Below, one piece after another: positions 48,537 through 57,240 of a stretch of DNA of 64,000 nucleotides. The notes under the pieces are model-generated. The model did no database searches. It had not been told where the DNA came from and saw only the letters and a program-made list of their open reading frames with translations. Origin of the DNA: an uncultured Oscillospiraceae bacterium (lineage in GTDB: Bacteria; Bacillota; Clostridia; Oscillospirales; Oscillospiraceae); contig CAKTMF010000001.1 of assembly GCA_934573855.1 (NCBI GenBank), positions 1-64,000 of the forward strand. The letters run 5' to 3'. Every line of letters starts with the position of its first letter. Positions within the stretch are counted from its first letter, which is position 1. The translations under genes were made by a program, and so were the position numbers.

Positions 48537-49403
48537 ATGTACAGAGTAGTTTCCAAACGCTTTTTGAACGAAGCAAAAACGATATGCCTCTTTGAGATCG
48601 AGGCGCCGCTCATCGCCAAGCACGCCATGGCTGGACAGTTCGTTATTTTCCGCCTTGACGAACAGGGGGAGCGCGTTCCCGTGTCCGTGGCCGGCTGGGA
48701 TCGTGAGAAGGGTACCGTCACCGTTATGGTGCAGGCTGCCGGACGTACCACGAGAATGCTCCACACCGTGCAGGAGGGCGACGTCATTTCCGATATCGTC
48801 GGGCCGCTCGGCAAGGCTACCGAGATGGAGGGTCTGAAGAAGGTCTGCGTCGTCGGCGGCGGCGTCGGCTGTGCCATCGCTTACCCCATCGCCAAGGAGA
48901 TGCATAAGCTGGGCATAGAAGTGACCTTCATCGCGGGCTTCAGGAGCAAGGACATCGTCATCCTGCCCGAGGAGCTCAAGGCCGCCTCCGATAAGCTCAT
49001 CATCTGCACCGACGACGGCTCCTACGGCGTTCAGGGCTTCACTACCAAGTACCTCCAGCAGGAGATCGACGCGAACATTGCCGAGGGCAAGCCTCAGTTC
49101 GACCGCGTCATCGCCATCGGCCCCGACATCATGATGAAGTTCCTCGCCGAGGTTACCCGCCCCTACGGAATCAAGACCATCATCTCGCTTGACCCCATCA
49201 TGGTCGACGGCACGGGCATGTGCGGCGGCTGCCGCGTCATCGTCGGCGGAGAGACCAAGTTCGCCTGCGTTGACGGCCCCGACTTTGACGCGCATGAGGT
49301 CGACTTTGACTCCCTTATCAAGCGCGCGGCGTTTTATAAGGACGAGCAGGATGAAGCCGCAAAGCATATCTGCAACATGACAGGAGGTAAGCGCAGTGTT
49401 TGA
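48537..49403 (+). CDS. nfnA: NfnA: NADH-dependent ferredoxin:NADP oxidoreductase, small subunit
   Basis: 288 aa. NfnAB couples NADH and reduced ferredoxin to NADP+ reduction by electron bifurcation. FAD region: ERVPVSVAGW (the R-x-Y/V-S-type loop) and GPLGKATE. NAD region: VCVVGGGVGCAIAYPIAKEM. The [2Fe-2S] cysteines lie at the C-terminus in GTGMCGGCRV and a downstream FACVDGPDFD. ATG after TTTTGGAGGAAGCTGA. The gene overlaps nfnB by 8 nt. Confidence 0.92.
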   Translation: MYRVVSKRFLNEAKTICLFEIEAPLIAKHAMAGQFVIFRLDEQGERVPVSVAGWDREKGTVTVMVQAAGRTTRMLHTVQEGDVISDIVGPLGKATEMEGLKKVCVVGGGVGCAIAYPIAKEMHKLGIEVTFIAGFRSKDIVILPEELKAASDKLIICTDDGSYGVQGFTTKYLQQEIDANIAEGKPQFDRVIAIGPDIMMKFLAEVTRPYGIKTIISLDPIMVDGTGMCGGCRVIVGGETKFACVDGPDFDAHEVDFDSLIKRAAFYKDEQDEAAKHICNMTGGKRSV

Positions 49404-50955
49404 TGAGGTCATAAGAGTGTCCGTTCCCGGCAAGAGCGGCTATGAGGAAAAGATATATGATATAGAAGACCCCGTGGTCAGGATACTTGAGGAGAACAAC
49501 AACGACCCGCAGGCCATCCTTTCCCACATAAAGGACCTCCCCGCGTTCATGTCGGAGATCGCGCATGAAAAGAAGCTCCTGAAAAACCCCATGCCCGAGC
49601 AGGATCCCGTTGTCCGCGCCGGCAATTTTGACGAGGTCGCGCTGGGCTATACCCCCGAGATGGCAATTTCCGAGGCAAAGCGCTGCCTGAACTGCAAGAA
49701 GCCCCGCTGCCGCACGGGCTGCCCCGTCTCCGTGCGTATCCCCGAGTTTATCGCCAAGGTCGCTGCCGGCGACTTTGACGCTGCGTATGATATCATCACC
49801 TCCACGAACTCCCTGCCCGCCGTCTGCGGCCGTGTCTGCCCGCAGGAGAAGCAGTGCGAGAGCAAGTGCGTCCGCGGCATAAAGGGCGACAGCGTCGCCA
49901 TCGGCCGTATCGAGCGCTTTGTGGCGGACTATCATCTGAACAAGGCCGACAAGGCGCCCGTCGCCGTCCCGCCCTCCAACGGACACCGCGTCGCGGTCGT
50001 CGGCTCCGGCCCCTCCGGCCTCACCTGCGCGGGCGACCTGCGCAAGATGGGCTACGACGTCACCGTCTACGAGGCGTTCCATAAGTCCGGCGGCGTGCTG
50101 GTCTACGGTATCCCGCAGTTCCGTCTCCCCAAGGAGATCGTCGCGGCCGAGGTCGACAACCTCAAGGCCATGGGCGTCAAGATAATCAATAACGCCGTCG
50201 TCGGCAAGTCCGAGACCGTGGACGAGCTGTTCGAGGACGGCTACGAGGCCGTGTTCATCGGCTCCGGCGCGGGACTTCCTCAGTTCCTGCACATCCCCGG
50301 CGAGAATCTGCTGGGCGTCTACTCCGCCAACGAGCTGCTCACCCGTGTGAACCTCATGAAGGCCTACCGCGACGAGTATGATACTCCCATCAAGCGCTTC
50401 CGCAACGTCTGCGTCGTAGGCGCGGGCAACGTCGCGATGGACGCCGCGCGTGTCGCGAAGCGTCTGGGCGCGGAGCATGTCTACGTTGCCTACCGCCGCG
50501 GCAAGGACGAGCTGCCTGCCCGTAAGGAAGAGGTCGAGCATGCCGAAGCCGAGGGCATAGAGTTCCGGCTCCTTAATAACCCCACCCGTATCATCGGCGA
50601 CGAGAGCGGCCATGTGGTCGGCGTGGAGCTGCTCCGGCAGGAGCTGGGCGAACCCGACGCGCGCGGCAGAAGAAGCCCCGTCCCCGTCCCCGGCAGCGAA
50701 TGGGTGCTTGACTGCGAGACCGTCATCATAGCCATCGGCACCAGCCCCAACCCCCTCATTCGCAACACTACCGAGGGCCTGACCTTTACCCGCAAGGGAG
50801 GTATCGAGGCCGACGAGGGCGGCAAGACCGCACGCGAAGGCGTGTTTGCCGGCGGCGACGCCGTCACCGGCTCCGCGACCGTTATCCTCGCCATGGGCGC
50901 GGGCAAGGCGGGCGCGAAGAGCATTGATGAGTACATCAGAAGCAAGGAAAAGTAA
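49396..50955 (+). CDS. nfnB: NfnB: NADPH-binding large subunit (glutamate synthase small-chain-like)
   Basis: 519 aa, GTG at 49396. An N-terminal Fe-S domain has CLNCKKPRCRTGCP and CGRVCPQEKQCESKCVRG, enough for two [4Fe-4S] clusters. The FAD motif VAVVGSGPSGLTCAGDL and NADPH motif VCVVGAGNVAMDAARVAKRLG follow, plus the C-terminal GVFAGGDAVTGSATVILAMGAGK. It is longer than plain GltD, as expected for NfnB, and has an extra ~90-residue N-terminal extension. Followed by a strong terminator. Confidence 0.92.
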   Translation: MFDEVIRVSVPGKSGYEEKIYDIEDPVVRILEENNNDPQAILSHIKDLPAFMSEIAHEKKLLKNPMPEQDPVVRAGNFDEVALGYTPEMAISEAKRCLNCKKPRCRTGCPVSVRIPEFIAKVAAGDFDAAYDIITSTNSLPAVCGRVCPQEKQCESKCVRGIKGDSVAIGRIERFVADYHLNKADKAPVAVPPSNGHRVAVVGSGPSGLTCAGDLRKMGYDVTVYEAFHKSGGVLVYGIPQFRLPKEIVAAEVDNLKAMGVKIINNAVVGKSETVDELFEDGYEAVFIGSGAGLPQFLHIPGENLLGVYSANELLTRVNLMKAYRDEYDTPIKRFRNVCVVGAGNVAMDAARVAKRLGAEHVYVAYRRGKDELPARKEEVEHAEAEGIEFRLLNNPTRIIGDESGHVVGVELLRQELGEPDARGRRSPVPVPGSEWVLDCETVIIAIGTSPNPLIRNTTEGLTFTRKGGIEADEGGKTAREGVFAGGDAVTGSATVILAMGAGKAGAKSIDEYIRSKEK

Positions 50956-50973
50956 ACCGCTTACGATAAACAA

Positions 50974-51001
50974 CCCCGGCGCAGGACATCCTGCGCCGGG
51001 G
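50974..51001 (+). terminator. Terminator of nfnAB
   Basis: CCCCGGCGCAGGA (50974-50986) pairs perfectly with TCCTGCGCCGGGG (50989-51001) around CA. Confidence 0.85.
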
Positions 51002-51060
51002 CTGTTTATATCCCATCTAAGAAAAAGCCCATCGCAGTCCAAAGACTACGATGGACCATA

Positions 51061-51152
51061 TGGCGGAGATGAAGAGATTCGAACTCTTGAGGAGCTTTTG
51101 ACCCCTACACGATTTCCAATCGTGCGCGCTCGACCAACTACGCGACATCTCC
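51061..51152 (-). tRNA. tRNA-Ser(GGA)
   Basis: 92 nt, class II with long variable arm and encoded CCA. Acceptor GGAGATG/CATCTCC, anticodon loop TTGGAAA with GGA, T-arm AAGAGTTCGAATCTCTT. Confidence 0.95.
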
Positions 51153-51282
51153 GTGTTGCTCAAGAAACAAACTGTTCACTTGTCAGCTTGCATATTATAA
51201 TGCACACCGGGACTAAAGTCAAGGAATATTTTGCGCGTTTCGGAGAAAAATAAACGGGAAAACGATACGGAGGTACTCGGCC

Positions 51283-51720
51283 ATGAAAATGACGAACGAG
51301 GAATACAGAGAATTTTCCGAGCAGCGCGCGCCGCGCTCAAGCTGGAAGAAGAATATGCTGCTGGCCTTTCTGATCGGCGGGACGATCTGCTGTATCGGGC
51401 AGCTGCTGACAAACATATACGGCTCGCTGGGGCTTGAGGAGGAGAGCGTCGCCACGGCGACCTCCGTGACGCTGATATTCCTCGGCGTGCTGCTGACGGG
51501 GCTGGGCGTTTACGACGACATTGCCCGCGTGGCCGGAGCGGGTACTCTTGTCCCCATAACCGGCTTTGCAAACTCCGTCGCCGCGCCCGCGCTCGAGTTC
51601 AAGACCGAGGGATTCGTCACCGGTACCGGGGCGAAGATGTTCGTCATAGCGGGTCCAGTGATAGTCTACGGCATCAGCGCGAGCGTCGTATACGGCCTTA
51701 TTCTGTGCCTCATTGGGTGA
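51283..51720 (+). CDS. spoVAC: Stage V sporulation protein AC
   Basis: 145 aa. SpoVAC is a membrane channel component for Ca-dipicolinate movement in spores. The sequence has the family segments FLIGGTICCIGQLL, TSVTLIFLGVLLTGLGVYDDIA, GAGTLVPITGFANSVAAPALEFK and MFVIAGPVIVYGISASVVYGL, with about four membrane helices. It is present without spoVAD or spoVAE neighbours in this window, so the operon is split or the partners are elsewhere. Strong evidence that the organism can, or once could, sporulate. Confidence 0.93.
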   Translation: MKMTNEEYREFSEQRAPRSSWKKNMLLAFLIGGTICCIGQLLTNIYGSLGLEEESVATATSVTLIFLGVLLTGLGVYDDIARVAGAGTLVPITGFANSVAAPALEFKTEGFVTGTGAKMFVIAGPVIVYGISASVVYGLILCLIG

Positions 51721-51724
51721 CAAA

Positions 51725-51868
51725 ATGAAGAGGAAAAAGAAAAACGATGGCTTTGCCCCCGCGCCCGTCGCGACCGGGCATGACGGCCGGCCCGAGGAGC
51801 GCTCGGCCGGAGAGACTTTTGAGAATGGCGCCGAAGCCCCCGACGGCATTAGCGGCGACTGGGACTGA
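51725..51868 (+). CDS. Possible small charged protein downstream of spoVAC
   Basis: 47 aa, starting MKRKKKNDGF and ending DGISGDWD: a basic head and acidic tail. It begins 4 nt after the spoVAC stop, which lets translation couple, but has no RBS of its own. No family recognised. If real it could be a small spore protein. Confidence 0.3.
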   Translation: MKRKKKNDGFAPAPVATGHDGRPEERSAGETFENGAEAPDGISGDWD

Positions 51869-51970
51869 GGCATGTACAGTCGGGGAAGCGTATAGGCCCT
51901 CACAAAAAACAGTATCACGGGCGGCGGCCGGCCGCCCGCTTTTCATGTCCGGCGTCTCATTTGCCGCGGG

Positions 51971-52861
51971 TCATTCGTTATACATCGCGGCAATGGTTTT
52001 TCTCGCGCAGGAGAGGAAGCGGCGGGTGTTGTGCTCGTTTCTGTTGCTGTCGTTGACTATCATGCCGAGCTGGCGGTAGCACGGCGGCTCGAGAGGCAGC
52101 GCGCAGACCCGGTCGCGTATGCCCTGCATGATAAGCTCCGACAAAACGCTTATCCCAAGCTTATGCTCCACCATGGAAGCGATCATGTCGTCCTCAAGGT
52201 TCGTGTAGCGTATGCGGGGGAGGACCTTATGCCCCGGCACGCTGAAGGCCGGCAGTATGTCCATGTCGAAGTCGTTGCCGGGCATGAGAAAATCCTGCTC
52301 CGCAAAGCCCTCGACGGGGAAAGAAAACTTATCCTCGGGGTAGTCGCCCGGCAGCACGGCGACCAGCGCGTCGTTCCTCAGCGGCACCCACAAAAGTCCC
52401 TGGCACAGCGCGGATTGATAGCTCACGATGGCGCAGTCGAGCGCGCCGCTCTTCACCTGCTCGTAAATTCTGGTGACGGAGGTCATGGTGATGGAGACGT
52501 CGGTGTCGGGACTCTCGGCGCGGAAATTCGAGAGGATGGCGGGCAGCCACTGCCGCGCGATACTGGAATACGCTCCGAGACGCAGCGTGGAAATGCTCCT
52601 TTCGCGAATGTGCGCGGCCTCGCGTTCGAGCTTGTCCGCCGCGTCCAGAAAGTCGCGCATGCTGCCGAGAAGCTCCTGACCGGTGGCGGAGAGATGCACA
52701 CCCGCCTTGCTCCGTATGAGCAGACTCAGTCCCAGCTCCTCCTCCAGCGCGTTCATCATGTGCGTGAGACCCGACTGCGTATACCCCAGCTCCTGCGCCG
52801 CGGAGGTGAGGCTGCCGGTTTCGACGGCGGTGAGCAGGCTTTTTATTTTTTTACTGTCCAT
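51971..52861 (-). CDS. LysR-family transcriptional regulator
   Basis: 296 aa. The N-terminal helix-turn-helix is SLTSAAQELGYTQSGLTHMM, followed by LGLSLLIRSKAGVHLSATG. The effector domain includes LRLGAYSSIARQWLPAIL and the later LGISVLSELIM. It is divergent from the NSS transporter gene, whose promoter spacer holds ATTGC-AACA-GCAAT, so the transporter is its likely target. Effector: perhaps the transported amino acid or amine (inference). Confidence 0.92.
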   Translation of the reverse strand: MDSKKIKSLLTAVETGSLTSAAQELGYTQSGLTHMMNALEEELGLSLLIRSKAGVHLSATGQELLGSMRDFLDAADKLEREAAHIRERSISTLRLGAYSSIARQWLPAILSNFRAESPDTDVSITMTSVTRIYEQVKSGALDCAIVSYQSALCQGLLWVPLRNDALVAVLPGDYPEDKFSFPVEGFAEQDFLMPGNDFDMDILPAFSVPGHKVLPRIRYTNLEDDMIASMVEHKLGISVLSELIMQGIRDRVCALPLEPPCYRQLGMIVNDSNRNEHNTRRFLSCARKTIAAMYNE

Positions 52862-52937
52862 ATTGTTAATTATTTCGCTTTCTTATACATGAGCTTATCC
52901 ATGAGAAAAACTAATTACATACATAATATATTAGAGT

Positions 52938-52966
52938 TTGGAGAATTGCAACAGCAATGTTATAAT
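52938..52966 (+). promoter_or_regulatory. Promoter of NSS transporter with LysR-like box
   Basis: -35 TTGGAG (52938-52943), 17-bp spacer, -10 TATAAT (52961-52966). ATTGC-AACA-GCAAT (52945-52958) in the spacer is a small palindrome. Confidence 0.6.
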
Positions 52967-52999
52967 TTATTCATAATTTTTGAGAAAAGGGGAATAAAT

Positions 53000-54550
53000 A
53001 TGGAAAACAAACGCGGATCATGGGCCAGTAACTTCGGCTTCCTCATGGCTGCCATCGGCTCCGCGGTCGGTCTCGGAAATATCTGGGGCTTCCCGTACAA
53101 GATGGGCAAGAGCGGCGGCTTTACATTCCTGATAGTATATCTGCTCCTCGGCCTGTTCGTTGGCCTCATCATCATGGTCAGCGAGCTTGCTCTCGGCCGT
53201 ATGACCAGAAAAAGCCCCATCGACGCGTACAAGATGGTCTCCAAGAAGTTCGGCTGGATCGGCTGGCTCGCGGTGTTCGCGCCGTTCGTCATCATGTCGT
53301 TCTACTCCGTTCTGGGCGGCTACGTTCTGCAGTACATGTCCCTGAACCTTGCCGAGCTTGCCTTCGGCCTCAGCGAGATATTCGGCACCGCCGTCACCGG
53401 CACCGCGACCTTTGGCGCAATGCTGGGCAATCCCTTCGGCATGGTGATGTTCACCGTCGCGTTCATGGTTATATGCATGGTCATCGTCATGGACGGCATT
53501 TCCGGCGGTATCGAGAAGTTCAACAAGATCGGCATGCCCGCTCTGTTCTTCATGCTCATCGTCGTCATCGTCAAGGCGTGGACCCTCCCCAACTCCATCG
53601 AGGGTCTCAAGTTCATGTTCGTCCCCGGCTACGCGGTCACGGCGGGCTTTATCGACGAAGCTCCGGACCTCATCACCGTCCTCGGTACCGCCGGCGGCCA
53701 GATGTTCTTCTCCCTGTCTCTCGCGATGGGCGCGATGATAACCTACGGCTCCTACCTTGACAAGGGAGAGAACCTGCTCAAGAACTCCGCCATCATAGTC
53801 GTCTGCGACACCATCGTCGCGCTCATGGCCGGCCTCGCGGTCATTCCCGCCGCAGTCGCGAACGGAATAAACAGCGGCGTCGCCGTCAGCGATATCTCCC
53901 TCGGCGGCCCCAAGCTCCTGTTCGTCACGCTTCAGGACGTTTTCTCCAACATGGGCGCCGTCGGCCCCCTGTTCGGAATCATTTTCTACACCCTCGTTCT
54001 TATCGCCGCCATCTCCTCCGCCATCTCCCTCATGGAGGTCTTGGCTACCTACTTCATAGACAAGAAGATGGAAAAGGGCATTGAACCCGACCGCAAGAGG
54101 ATCACTCTGCGCATATCCATCGCCATCACTGTCCTTGCCGCCCTCGTTGCCGCCGACGGTCTCGGCAGCAACGGCTTTGCCCCCGCGGACCTGCTGGGTA
54201 TCCCCGTCACCGCCGACTGGCACGCAGACTGGCTCGACTTCATGGACTGCTGGTCCGAGGGTATCGCAATGCCCGTCGGCGCAATGCTGATGGCGCTCAT
54301 GGTCGGCGGAGAGCTCAAGCCCTCCTTCACCCTCAACGAGATACACAACGGCTGCAAGGCAGGCTGGTTCGATGTATTCTATAAGATCTGCATTACCGTC
54401 ATCGTCCCCGTCGTTATGGCGTTCGTCCTCGCCGGACAGATCATCACCTTCTTCGGAGCGGGCGCGTCCACGTTCGCATATATTATCTCCGGCGTGCTGC
54501 TGGCCGTATTCGCCGTGATCGCCTACCTTGTCAAGGGCAAGAAGGCATAA
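53000..54550 (+). CDS. Sodium-dependent transporter, NSS (LeuT-like) family
   Basis: 516 aa from the ATG at 53000; the much longer frame upstream is not a gene. NSS proteins take up amino acids or amines with Na+. The TM1 signature FGFLMAAIGSAVGLGNIWGFPY is nearly identical to LeuT-type Na+/substrate-binding segments. About 12 hydrophobic helices are visible, including LSLAMGAMITYGSYLD (TM6-7 region). The C-terminus includes the extra helix VLLAVFAVIAYLVKGKKA. Substrate cannot be predicted. Confidence 0.92.
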   Translation: MENKRGSWASNFGFLMAAIGSAVGLGNIWGFPYKMGKSGGFTFLIVYLLLGLFVGLIIMVSELALGRMTRKSPIDAYKMVSKKFGWIGWLAVFAPFVIMSFYSVLGGYVLQYMSLNLAELAFGLSEIFGTAVTGTATFGAMLGNPFGMVMFTVAFMVICMVIVMDGISGGIEKFNKIGMPALFFMLIVVIVKAWTLPNSIEGLKFMFVPGYAVTAGFIDEAPDLITVLGTAGGQMFFSLSLAMGAMITYGSYLDKGENLLKNSAIIVVCDTIVALMAGLAVIPAAVANGINSGVAVSDISLGGPKLLFVTLQDVFSNMGAVGPLFGIIFYTLVLIAAISSAISLMEVLATYFIDKKMEKGIEPDRKRITLRISIAITVLAALVAADGLGSNGFAPADLLGIPVTADWHADWLDFMDCWSEGIAMPVGAMLMALMVGGELKPSFTLNEIHNGCKAGWFDVFYKICITVIVPVVMAFVLAGQIITFFGAGASTFAYIISGVLLAVFAVIAYLVKGKKA

Positions 54551-54573
54551 AACCCCACACAGCTCACACTCCC

Positions 54574-54602
54574 GGGCCTGAGGCTTCACCTCAGGCCCTT
54601 TT
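54574..54602 (+). terminator. Terminator of NSS transporter gene
   Basis: GGGCCTGAGG (54574-54583) pairs with CCTCAGGCCC (54589-54598), loop CTTCA, then TTTTC. Confidence 0.85.
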
Positions 54603-54698
54603 CATTTTGGGGAAAGACGGCGGCCGTTAAGGAGTCGCTCAGAATTTATGCGGTATAAAAATGCCGTATGCCATTTCGGCCGTTTTGAAAAAAATAGC

Positions 54699-54727
54699 TT
54701 GAAGAACACACGGCTATGATATATAAT
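54699..54727 (+). promoter_or_regulatory. hyp operon promoter
   Basis: -35 TTGAAG (54699-54704), 17-bp spacer, -10 TATAAT (54722-54727), 42 bp before hypF. Confidence 0.75.
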
Positions 54728-54768
54728 AATCCCAGTATGACAATTTACTAACGAACTGCGGGAAGCTT

Positions 54769-57006
54769 ATGATGGAACGAGCGTTCATTAAGATCCACGG
54801 CATAGTGCAGGGCGTTGGCTTTCGCCCGTTTATCCACAAGCTGGTGCTGCACTATGAGCTGAGGGGCTATATAAAAAATACCTCCTCCGGCGTCGAGCTG
54901 GAGCTTGAGGGGGAGCGGGCGGAGCTTGAGCGCTTTGCGGCGGACTTGCCGGTGAAGGCGCCGAAGCTCGCCGTCATAGAGAGCGTGGAGTGCGTCTATT
55001 CGCCGGAGCTTCGGGGCTTTACGGGCTTTGAGATTTTGCAGAGCAGGACTGAGGCCTCACGCAACACGCTGATCTCACCGGATATCTGCATATGCGACGA
55101 TTGCCTGCGCGAGCTCAGAGACAAAAACGACCGCCGTTACAGATATCCCTTTATTAACTGCACGAACTGCGGCCCGCGCTTTACGATCATCAAGGACGTA
55201 CCCTACGACCGCTGCAAGACCTCCATGAGCGAGTTTCCCATGTGTCCCGACTGTGAGCGGGAGTACCGGGACATCACGGACCGGCGCTATCACGCCCAGC
55301 CGGACTGCTGCCCGGTCTGCGGCCCGCGCGTGTTCTTTCTGGACGCGGAGGGGCGGGAGCTGCCCGGAGACGCGATAGAGCTTGCGAGGGAATATTTGAA
55401 GAGCGGGCATATTGTTGCCGTGAAGGGACTGGGCGGTATGCACCTTGCCTGCCGCGCCGACGACCCGGCCATCGCGGCCGAGCTGCGCCGCCGCAAGCAG
55501 AGGGACGAAAAGCCCTTTGCCGTCATGTGCCGCGACGCGGAGAGCGCGAGGAGGATATGCGGGCTGTCGGCGGACGAGGAGCGGATACTCACCGGCTTTC
55601 GCCGCCCGATAGTGCTTCTCAAAAAGCGCGCCCGGGGGCTTGAGCATTTGAGCGAGAACGGCTTTGTCGGCGTTATGCTGCCGTATACGCCGCTGCATTA
55701 TCTGCTCTTCGGCGACGATATCGACATGCTCGTCATGACCTCCGCCAACCTTTCCGACACGCCTATAATCTATAAAAACGACGAGGCGCTGGAGAAGCTC
55801 CGCGGCATTGCCGATGGCTTCCTCCTTCACAACAGGGACATCCAGACCCGCTGCGACGACTCGCTCTGCTGGGTCGTCGACGGGAAGGAATACCCCGCGC
55901 GGCGCTCACGGGGCTATGTGCCGTTCCCGGTGAAGCTCAGGGAGAGCGGCGCCGGCATCTTGGCCTGCGGCGCGGAGCAGAAGGCCAGCTTCTGCCTCTC
56001 AAAGGGCGACTATGTGTTCCCGAGCCAGCATATCGGCGACCTCAAGAACATCGAGACGCTTGAAAATTACCGGCAGCAGATACGGCATTTCAGCCGTATG
56101 TTCGATATAAAGCCCGAGGCGGTCGTCTGCGACCTGCACCCGGACTATATGTCCACCGCTTTTGCGGAGGAATACGCCGCGGCGGCGGGGATACCGCTTT
56201 TCCGTGTCCAGCACCACTTTGCCCACCTTGCCTCGTGCATGGCGGACAACGGTCTTGAGGGAAAAGCCATTGGCCTTATCTGGGACGGCACGGGCTATGG
56301 CACGGACGGCACGGTCTGGGGCGGCGAGTGCCTCGTGGGAGACTACGGGGGCTTTAACCGCGAGGGGAGCATGCTACCCATCCCGCTCATCGGCGGCGAC
56401 AGAGCCACGAAGGAGACCGACCGCGTCGCCTACGCGCTCCTGTCGATGTCCGGCTGCGATGTCAGCGGTGTCGAGAACGGCGAAATATACGGAAAAATGC
56501 TCGCCGCGGGCTTAAACTGCCCGCGTTCCTCGGGAATGGGGCGGCTATTTGACGGCGTTTCGGCCATCCTCGGCATAAAGACGCGCTGCAGCTACGAGGG
56601 ACAGGGCGCGATACTTTTAGAGGCGGCCGCGCTGCCGGACGAGGGGACATATGCCTATTCGCTCTCCGGTGAACCGCTTATCTTTGACTGGCGGGAGACC
56701 GTGCGCGGTATCTGCGCCGACATGGCGGAGGGCGTCCCGAGCGGTATCATCGCCTCACGCTTCATGAACACGCTCGTGCTGATGGCGTCGGAGCTGTGCG
56801 CGCGGGTGGGGGAGCGGACCGGACTGCGCGATGTGTGCCTTTCCGGCGGAACGTTCCAGAATATGTATCTTATGCGCCGCCTCCCGGCAGCGCTCGAGGA
56901 AAAGGGCTTTCGCGTCCGCAGGCACAGCAGGGTCTCCTGCAACGACGAGGGGATATCCCTCGGCCAGACGGCGATAGCCATGTGTAAAATGAAAAACAGC
57001 TTATAG
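54769..57006 (+). CDS. hypF: Carbamoyltransferase HypF
   Basis: 745 aa. HypF makes the CN- ligands of the [NiFe] site from carbamoyl phosphate. Domains in order: acylphosphatase-like (KIHGIVQGVGFRPFIHK), zinc-finger region with repeated C-x2-C pairs (CICDDC, NCTNCG, CPDC, CCPVCG), YrdC-like (KGLGGMHLACRAD, KRDEKPFAVM), and the Kae1-like carbamoyltransferase (VQHHFAHLASCM, GLIWDGTGYGTDGTVWGGE). ATG at 54769 (a second ATG follows). It opens a hypF-C-D-E operon with 12 nt to hypC. Confidence 0.96.
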   Translation: MMERAFIKIHGIVQGVGFRPFIHKLVLHYELRGYIKNTSSGVELELEGERAELERFAADLPVKAPKLAVIESVECVYSPELRGFTGFEILQSRTEASRNTLISPDICICDDCLRELRDKNDRRYRYPFINCTNCGPRFTIIKDVPYDRCKTSMSEFPMCPDCEREYRDITDRRYHAQPDCCPVCGPRVFFLDAEGRELPGDAIELAREYLKSGHIVAVKGLGGMHLACRADDPAIAAELRRRKQRDEKPFAVMCRDAESARRICGLSADEERILTGFRRPIVLLKKRARGLEHLSENGFVGVMLPYTPLHYLLFGDDIDMLVMTSANLSDTPIIYKNDEALEKLRGIADGFLLHNRDIQTRCDDSLCWVVDGKEYPARRSRGYVPFPVKLRESGAGILACGAEQKASFCLSKGDYVFPSQHIGDLKNIETLENYRQQIRHFSRMFDIKPEAVVCDLHPDYMSTAFAEEYAAAAGIPLFRVQHHFAHLASCMADNGLEGKAIGLIWDGTGYGTDGTVWGGECLVGDYGGFNREGSMLPIPLIGGDRATKETDRVAYALLSMSGCDVSGVENGEIYGKMLAAGLNCPRSSGMGRLFDGVSAILGIKTRCSYEGQGAILLEAAALPDEGTYAYSLSGEPLIFDWRETVRGICADMAEGVPSGIIASRFMNTLVLMASELCARVGERTGLRDVCLSGGTFQNMYLMRRLPAALEEKGFRVRRHSRVSCNDEGISLGQTAIAMCKMKNSL

Positions 57007-57018
57007 ACAGGAGAAAAT

Positions 57019-57240
57019 ATGTGTCTTGCTGTACCACTTAAACTGATAGAAGTAAACGGCAGCTCCGCCATCGGCGAGGCCATGGGAATGACGCGTGAGG
57101 TAAGAGTCGATTTTATCGAGGAGCCGAAGGCGGGCGACTATGTGATCGTCCACGCGGGCTTCGCCATCGAGCGTCTGCCGGAGGCGCAGGCTCTCGAGGA
57201 CCTTGAGGCGTGGGAGGATGTGCAGAATGCCCTCCGTTAA
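57019..57240 (+). CDS. hypC: Hydrogenase assembly chaperone HypC
   Basis: 73 aa. The N-terminus MCLAVPLKLIEVNG places the essential Cys2 at the start, and the C-terminal VIVHAGFAIERLP matches the family. HypC carries the Fe(CN)2CO unit with HypD to the hydrogenase large subunit. It overlaps hypD by 14 nt. Confidence 0.95.
   Translation: MCLAVPLKLIEVNGSSAIGEAMGMTREVRVDFIEEPKAGDYVIVHAGFAIERLPEAQALEDLEAWEDVQNALR

Noticed and set aside
49318..51042. 574-codon minus-strand frame opposite nfnAB
   Set aside because: Shadow of NfnB codon use; no family match by eye.
52031..53000. Long extension upstream of the NSS transporter start
   Set aside because: Reads through the antisense of the LysR gene; promoter and RBS lie just before 53000.
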